The notes under the pieces were generated by a model. That model saw nothing but the letters and a program-made list of their open reading frames with translations. It was not told the origin of the DNA and made no database searches. The translations under genes were made by a program, and so were the position numbers. 18,312 bases of DNA from Clostridiales bacterium UBA6330 (GTDB lineage: Bacteria; Bacillota; Clostridia; Oscillospirales; CAG-272). Positions within the stretch are counted from its first letter, which is position 1. The number at the start of each line of letters is the position of its first letter. Below, in pieces: positions 15,901 to 18,312 of this stretch. Location: contig DJSQ01000122.1 of the NCBI GenBank assembly GCA_002438075.1, forward strand, positions 30,223 to 48,534. The letters run 5' to 3'.

Positions 15901-17528
15901 AGAATGTCGCCCTCTATATTGTTGTAAATGATACAACCGATTGCGCCCGCGTTCTTTGCCTGCAATGCCTTATCCTCAAAGGTCGTGTCGCCACGACGGA
16001 CCAACGCAATCTTGCCCTTTACATCCAGCGCGGCATAGTTTGCCTTCATTCCAACCCCCGGGACCGTAACGTATTCAAGCGTCAGTGTTTGCTCCTTTGT
16101 TGCTCCGAGGTCCTCAAAAAGCTCCGCAAAGAAATCGTTCGGCTCACCCGCAACAGAGTTCGACTCCGTGAAAAACAGAATGCGCTCCCCGTTTGCAATC
16201 AGGTATTTGCTCTTGGTACCGCTGATGGAAGCAACCGACAGCGCCGCGCCGTAGGTGGAGGGCGAACCGACCGTTCCCGAATCGGGATTTGTAACCTTAT
16301 TGGTATTACCCTGCTCGCCGCCGAATGCCGAGCTGTAGCTGTTGCTTGCCGCAGTGATCAGACTGATGCCGCTCTCGCCAATCTTATCGTAAACACGATT
16401 GATCGCATCGCCGTCCGCCTCGCGCGAAAAGCCACAGGAGGAGCCGAGCGACATATTGATTGCATCCACGCCGAGTAGAACCGCATCCTCCAGCGCCGCC
16501 AGAATATCCTCGGTTTTTCCGCCGTCATCCAAATCGGGGAAAACCTTCATCAGGACCAGTTGGGTGTCCACCGCAACGCCTGTGATGCGGTCGTCCTTCC
16601 CGCCGATAATTCCCGCCACGTGCGTGCCGTGCTCGGAATCATACGGATAAACGTCAACATCCTTATCCGCATAGTCAAATACAAACGGAATTTTCCGATT
16701 GTAGTAAACATCGCTCAGCTCAACGTTTCCGCCGAGCTTATACGCATTTGACTGCGCAAGAATCAGCGACACGTCCTGCTCGGTAATCAGCAGGTTTCCT
16801 GCCGGCATCTGCGCAAAAACCGAGTGGCTCAGCTCAAAGCCGGAGTCCAGAACCGCAACCGCGGTGCCTTTCCCCGTAAAGCTGACGCTTCCGGAATCAA
16901 AAATACCCGTGTCGTAGATGTCCACCGCATTGATGATTCCCGAAGCATCGGTCCCCGTGATTGCCTGCGGACGGTTGAAGGTATCGGAAAGAATGGTATT
17001 GCTGACCGATGCCAATTCGCCGATTTTTTTGAAGCTTCCGTAGGTTGTCTCAACCGCAATGGCATTCATCACCGTGTTATAGGTACATTTGACCGAAGAA
17101 ATGAGCCCCTTCTCGGTCAGCTCCTCAATCAGCGCCTGTTGTCCTGCGGATATTTCAGCAAGTCTCGCTTTGCCGGCTTCGCTTTCCGCATAGTCGGCAA
17201 CCGTTACGCCTGCGGCGGAACCCGTCAGACAATCGTCGATCAACGCAGCCTCGGGAAGCGACACGATAGCAACGATCACGTCGTCATCCTTGTAGCCGCC
17301 GTTCTTTTTCAGCGCCTCCGCCTTGATTCTGGAAAGCGCCTGCTCCTGTGTCAGATTCAGACCGGTGTTGAATATCTGTAACTGATTCGGATCGGTTTTA
17401 CCGACCGAGGCTCCGGTCGTTCCGCCCTCCGTACCTGTCACAGGCTTTGCGCACGCCGTCAAAAGCGCGAGCATCAGCATGACAAGTCCCATCAGGCAGG
17501 CGACAGCCGACAGAATTCTTTTTTGCAT
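9915..17528 (-). CDS. Surface-anchored S8 subtilase (C5a peptidase/lactocepin-like) with BspA-type leucine-rich repeats
   Basis: A 2537-residue exported serine endopeptidase. Lipoprotein signal 1-26 (lipobox L23-T-A-C26); I9-like propeptide about 80-182; S8 catalytic domain about 205-690 with Asp228 (LDSG), His300 (HGTHVAG), Asn396 (AASN, where AAGN is usual) and Ser626 (SGTSMATP). A PA domain (about 485-560, VRRGDTTFEDKALQAKNAGA) splits the domain between Asn and Ser, as in C5a peptidase and lactocepin. Fn3-like beta region about 700-840; two Big_2-like domains about 1180-1236 and 1310-1383; about 31 LRR_5 units from 1418 to 2245 (GxxAFxxCxxLxxVxLP, period 22-24); helical FIVAR-like stalk about 2335-2470; Pro/Glu-rich spacer; membrane helix 2496-2523; basic tail NRKKGKSEKGG. 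All catalytic residues are present, so activity is expected. There is no LPXTG motif. The N-terminal lipid plus C-terminal helix gives two possible anchors. The LRR part probably binds a partner (family knowledge); the substrate is unknown. A strong SD supports the start; the stop overlaps the next ATG. Confidence 0.95.
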   Translation of the reverse strand: MQKRILSAVACLMGLVMLMLALLTACAKPVTGTEGGTTGASVGKTDPNQLQIFNTGLNLTQEQALSRIKAEALKKNGGYKDDDVIVAIVSLPEAALIDDCLTGSAAGVTVADYAESEAGKARLAEISAGQQALIEELTEKGLISSVKCTYNTVMNAIAVETTYGSFKKIGELASVSNTILSDTFNRPQAITGTDASGIINAVDIYDTGIFDSGSVSFTGKGTAVAVLDSGFELSHSVFAQMPAGNLLITEQDVSLILAQSNAYKLGGNVELSDVYYNRKIPFVFDYADKDVDVYPYDSEHGTHVAGIIGGKDDRITGVAVDTQLVLMKVFPDLDDGGKTEDILAALEDAVLLGVDAINMSLGSSCGFSREADGDAINRVYDKIGESGISLITAASNSYSSAFGGEQGNTNKVTNPDSGTVGSPSTYGAALSVASISGTKSKYLIANGERILFFTESNSVAGEPNDFFAELFEDLGATKEQTLTLEYVTVPGVGMKANYAALDVKGKIALVRRGDTTFEDKALQAKNAGAIGCIIYNNIEGDILMSMGKTDHIPTISISKELGTALAEKASGKLTLCYSQQAGPFMSDFSSWGPSPDLTLKPEITAHGGNILSAVPNGGYDELSGTSMATPNLCGIVILIRQYLKEKYPDYTYQQISVMCNQMLMSTATIIINEEGNPYSPRKQGAGLASLKNVVTTGAYLTVDGIDRTKLELKDDPQRTGVYTMKFNIKNISDKSLTYSISLVGMTETVSASDKDFVAETPQLLGGSHTVSVTGGMQNGDSITVGAGETAAVTLTYTLSENDRKLIDSLFPYGMYVEGFVTLNAEDADSVDLNVPFLAFYGDWTEAPMFDKTYYEVESEAHNAAIDDEDKIKADYFATTPYGSYFYNYIIPLGTYLYDIDTSVYDAIPASTDHIAISDTLGSIDGISAVYAGLLRGAKKMTYTITDKVTGEVVKTLTVDNGRKAFSNGGSPVPNYEFLKWKSSELGLVNNREYEFRMEGLLDYGDGGKTTNVRNSFSFDFKVDNEAPVLKSCSYEKVYDKTLKKDRYYLTMTIYDNHYAQSISPVAFTTTTDGKLSYTFLTENPIPIYGEEGTDSVVRFEITDYLDELESNSLITSALAFSIDDYALNSNIYVCQLPGTRGDFRFTKDGSMDGTDLMVLSVYEDEIVDLTQYLATADLTVDEDKDYLKYLSWTSMNENVAKVKDGQVWGIKEGITTVLVQEAMDLKQTFLIINVRKRDGSDAATPATQAAQSADRVRLMSANNHTSAGDEKVESVRFDYFDTQFAYSRAAQTSEIGKTGDRKYISAIEGGDINLYPGEKIKLHYTIDPWYVADRYELSFTSTNERIATVDENGVVTALKKGSTIIQLHLKGSNLKANVKLTVNSEFVIENRTLIAYKGLGGDVVIPDDEGILYIGSFAFCLYDTDNTIEMTDEDYDANKIPNANTSVTSVTIPAGVTEIQKYAFYNCSGLRTVTIPDTVKVIREYAFYENKKLETVNLERVETIGAHAFDGCVKLKNISLPNAIALGVRAFRNCESIDSLDLSKLRNSGAEIFLGCRGLTSVTLSENTKLSYAMFAKTGLRTVEFYSRSEIPQNCFAQCENLTRVVFRNDLLRIAKGAFCENPSLSEVVFEGAVGELGEQAFYNCGALRSFSLPNSAVKIGSFCFYKCDKLEELSFGASTRITELSGAIFEGTAISRFTVANENEAYRVSADGHLLLNNAGDTVILAATAYPFGDYTLDAAYRKIGDGAFAGTKIISLTVTNPNTEIGSYAFARCTALEQVILPENGNVTIGAQAFRYAEKLTGVSGLAYVGRIGDYAFANAGLASATIAAGADCGEGAFYSSKLEQVTIGAGAKFGFGAFQACALLERVTMPEAGGVRFGVSCFSRDKNLRWIDLSKTDGVIADEAFYSCTALTVANLTNVTKIGNFAFANCASLSTLRMPVVEEIGQGAFARYKEGTYDEPMAPIIVELELPATLRKVGEGAFVGLSQLKRVVLPESLTECGDYLFTQCVLLESVTLPAGMTEIGEGMFMGCVLLEDVNLENIKTIGKYAFYECASLTGASLAAVQTVEDYAFAASALSGRLNTPHLEQIGEAAFYGTSLYSIEAPSLTVIGRGAFEGNRTLLTFAFSPKISSVGERAFYGCSSLIGFTVTSESGEGLSTAELGTFGRLLEGVLYTYLPSGGLQLASVPAGKNVGVLEVMAGTVRVDAYAGNANPYIEKLILPDTLRLIGGYAFYGYKKLNTVEFRSFTAPVWENSYDSNAKLTEGDPGYDILHNQFDLFGYELCYYNFIDLLGKTAPIHMILPANEDAQGYDGICYLVTFGTVAEAERSDYIAMDKTLSDFIAYAEQIKKLETVALTDETLINNAVAALNAMKQKATDFGYTQAEWDEMVRVVTEAKAELVKLKLANASQAAKDLQAKIDALPDTYTPQTRAAMEEISNLLGKLTPSERTVLTMTRYNNLYDAYLADTAAKPNDPEPTDPEPKPEEPEQEKPLIALPAWALLILFAVACVAVVLIVFAIVNRKKGKSEKGGRNA
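9928..9935 (-). promoter_or_regulatory. Ribosome binding site of the 771-residue lipoprotein gene, inside the subtilase 3' end
   Basis: AAAGGCGG on the coding strand, 9 bases before the ATG at 9918. It lies within the last codons of the subtilase gene and works next to the ATGA overlap at 9915-9918, so translation can be coupled and also re-initiated. Confidence 0.6.
10779..13277 (-). repeat. BspA-type LRR_5 array (about 31 units) within the subtilase
   Basis: Residues 1418-2250 of the subtilase repeat a unit of roughly 22-24 residues with core IGxxAFxxCxxLxxVxLP. I count about 31 AF/CF/MF/IF anchor positions, from FAFC near 1418 to YAFYGYKKL at 2234-2242. Two insertions interrupt it, at about 1700-1745 (containing RVSADGHLLLNNAGDT) and 2150-2217 (containing LLEGVLYTYLPSGG); both look like the non-LRR beta inserts common in BspA proteins. 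Units are diverged at DNA level, unlike the near-identical repeats at the left edge of the window, so this is an old array. Confidence 0.88.
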
Positions 17529-17536
17529 GAAAGAAT

Positions 17537-17542
17537 CTCCTT
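17537..17542 (-). promoter_or_regulatory. Strong ribosome binding site of the subtilase gene
   Basis: AAGGAG on the coding strand with 8 bases to the ATG at 17528. It fixes the start that gives a proper lipoprotein signal peptide. It is the only obvious signal in the 46-base gap after the small membrane protein gene; no hairpin or U-run terminator is visible there. Confidence 0.85.
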
Positions 17543-17574
17543 CAATTTTTTACTGGTTGGAAATCGGTCTGCAC

Positions 17575-17841
17575 TCAAACGTGAAGCCAGAGCCGCATCA
17601 GAAGCATAGTCATAAAAAAGCAAATCAACACGATCAGCAGGACCGGCAGATACTTGGCAAAAGCGGCTTTGATCGCCGCCCGCCGTTCACCACGCGTCAG
17701 TCCAACCCGATCGGCAGGGTCACTTTCTCCCCTTTGCTTCGACAGCGCCGACATATCGTAAACCGTATGTCCGTCGTCCGTATAAGGTAACCGTTTCTTT
17801 TTTTTCTTTTTGGGAGCCTTGCTCCCGCCCGTGTCTCTCAT
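17575..17841 (-). CDS. Small basic single-pass membrane protein coupled to oppF
   Basis: This 88-residue protein is not one I can assign to a named family. The N-terminus is cytosol-like and very basic: six consecutive lysines at residues 11-16, then the phrase RLPYTDDGHTVYDMS (17-31). A charged linker with several Arg residues leads to one hydrophobic helix at about residues 64-84 (YLPVLLIVLICFFMTMLLM), leaving a very short end. Positive-inside topology predicts the N-terminal domain faces the cytoplasm (inference). The start is fixed by the ATGA overlap with the preceding ATPase stop; the independent Shine-Dalgarno is weak (ACGGAAAAG), so translation probably depends on coupling. I have an impression that short proteins with a DDG-x-T-x-x-DM phrase occur in other Clostridia, but I cannot verify it here. 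It could be an accessory subunit or regulator of the importer, or a membrane protein needed for the surface proteins encoded downstream; nothing in the sequence decides. Confidence 0.85.
   Translation of the reverse strand: MRDTGGSKAPKKKKKKRLPYTDDGHTVYDMSALSKQRGESDPADRVGLTRGERRAAIKAAFAKYLPVLLIVLICFFMTMLLMRLWLHV
17812..17826 (-). other. Perfect 6-bp inverted repeat followed by A-rich run, inside the small membrane protein gene
   Basis: On the coding strand GGGAGC-AAG-GCTCCC forms a GC-rich hairpin with a 3-base loop. It is followed immediately by AAAAAG and then a run of eight A encoding part of the hexa-lysine stretch. The stem lies within the first ten codons of the gene. It is not a Rho-independent terminator for this operon because the transcript would carry A, not U, after the stem. 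Its effect, if any, on ribosome loading or polymerase pausing is unknown. Confidence 0.55.
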
Positions 17842-18312
17842 TTCTTTTCCGTCTGTTTCGGAGAGGGCTCTGCGCTCTGCTTTCGTTCCTTTGCCATTGC
17901 CGCCCGATCATAGAGATGGCAGGCAACAAAATGTCCCGGTGCAACCTCGTTATAGCGCGGCACCTCACGAGAACAAATTCCCATGCAGGACGCGCAGCGG
18001 GTGTGGAACTTACACCCCTTGGGCGGATTTGCGGGCGAAGGAATGTCTCCCTCCAGAATAACGCGCTTCATTTTGACATCAGGGTCCGGCACAGGGACTG
18101 CCGAAAACAGCGCCTTTGTGTAAGGATGGAGCGGATTGCGAAAGATTTCCGCCGTATCGCCCAGCTCCATCATGTTCCCGAGATACATGACAAGGATGCG
18201 GTCGGTAATATACTTGACCACTGACAGGTCGTGCGAAATAAACACATAAGTCAGCCCCTCGGTGCGTTGCAGCTCCTTAAGCAGATTGATAATCTGCGCC
18301 TGAATGGAAACG
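17838..18312 (-). CDS. oppF: Oligopeptide ABC transporter ATP-binding protein, OppF/DppF type (5' part outside window)
   Basis: This is the C-terminal 157 residues of a peptide-importer ATPase; the N-terminus with Walker A and signature motif lies past 18312. The visible part opens with VSIQAQIINLL, the stretch that follows Walker B in this family, then the H-loop FISHDLSVV (visible residues 24-32). The oligo_HPY-type tail follows: HPYTKALFSAVPVPDP, GDIPSPANPPKGC, then CKFHTRC. In known Opp/Dpp systems two such ATPases drive peptide uptake on the cytoplasmic face. The GDIPSPxNPP wording is typical of the OppF/DppF subunit rather than OppD/DppD. The Cys element is unusual: visible residues 100, 106, 109 and 113 are Cys, whereas the family usually has CP-x-A at 106-109. 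A hydrophilic Lys/Glu-rich tail ends the protein. Its TGA stop overlaps the ATG of the next gene (ATGA), suggesting coupled translation. The GTG at 18245 is internal, since conserved ATPase sequence continues upstream of it. Confidence 0.93.
   Translation of the reverse strand, partial: VSIQAQIINLLKELQRTEGLTYVFISHDLSVVKYITDRILVMYLGNMMELGDTAEIFRNPLHPYTKALFSAVPVPDPDVKMKRVILEGDIPSPANPPKGCKFHTRCASCMGICSREVPRYNEVAPGHFVACHLYDRAAMAKERKQSAEPSPKQTEKK

Noticed and set aside
17796..17826. Rho-independent terminator within the small membrane protein gene
   Set aside because: The stem is good, but in the operon direction it is followed by A rather than U residues, and it sits inside a coding sequence. 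On the opposite strand the T-run precedes the stem, so it fits neither direction.
18243..18245. GTG at 18245 as a start of the ATPase
   Set aside because: Conserved OppF sequence (VSIQAQIINLL...) continues in frame upstream to the window edge, so the codon is an internal valine.

Overview
The window is a single block of co-oriented genes, all on the minus strand, so transcription runs from position 18312 towards 1. There are six protein-coding genes plus the broken start of a seventh. The largest non-coding gap is 46 bases, and two junctions are 4-base ATGA stop/start overlaps. I see no promoter, no Rho-independent terminator, no RNA gene, no insertion sequence and no CRISPR array. The layout looks like the interior of one long operon whose promoter lies beyond 18312 and whose end lies before position 1. 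Everything said about function is read from motifs and family knowledge; no database search was possible.

The likely host is an anaerobic, gut-type Firmicute of class Clostridia (inference). The grounds are strong AAGGAG Shine-Dalgarno sites about 8 bases from starts, TGA used as a normal stop, many lipobox lipoproteins, bacterial Ig-like (Big) domains, BspA-type leucine-rich repeats, a C5a-peptidase/lactocepin-like subtilase, and moderate GC. I cannot name a genus.

Layout in transcription order: (1) 18312-17838, the C-terminal part of an OppF/DppF-type peptide-importer ATPase; (2) 17841-17575, an 88-residue basic protein with one C-terminal membrane helix, translationally coupled to the ATPase; (3) 17528-9915, a 2537-residue cell-surface subtilase with propeptide, split S8 catalytic domain with PA insert, Fn3-like and Big domains, about 31 BspA-type LRRs, a helical stalk and a C-terminal membrane helix; (4) 9918-7603 and (5) 7568-5163, two paralogous lipoproteins of 771 and 801 residues, the first coupled to the protease by ATGA; (6) 5140-710, a 1476-residue lipoprotein with seven N-terminal Ig-like modules and a repeated C-terminal half; (7) 669-1, the first 223 residues of a lipoprotein made of nearly identical 77-residue repeats.

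Working hypothesis (inference): this is a surface peptide-harvesting locus. A membrane-anchored protease that may bind a partner through its LRRs would cut proteins outside the cell, accessory lipoproteins would bind or display partners on the same membrane, and an oligopeptide ABC importer would take up products. The link rests only on co-orientation, tight spacing and shared surface location.
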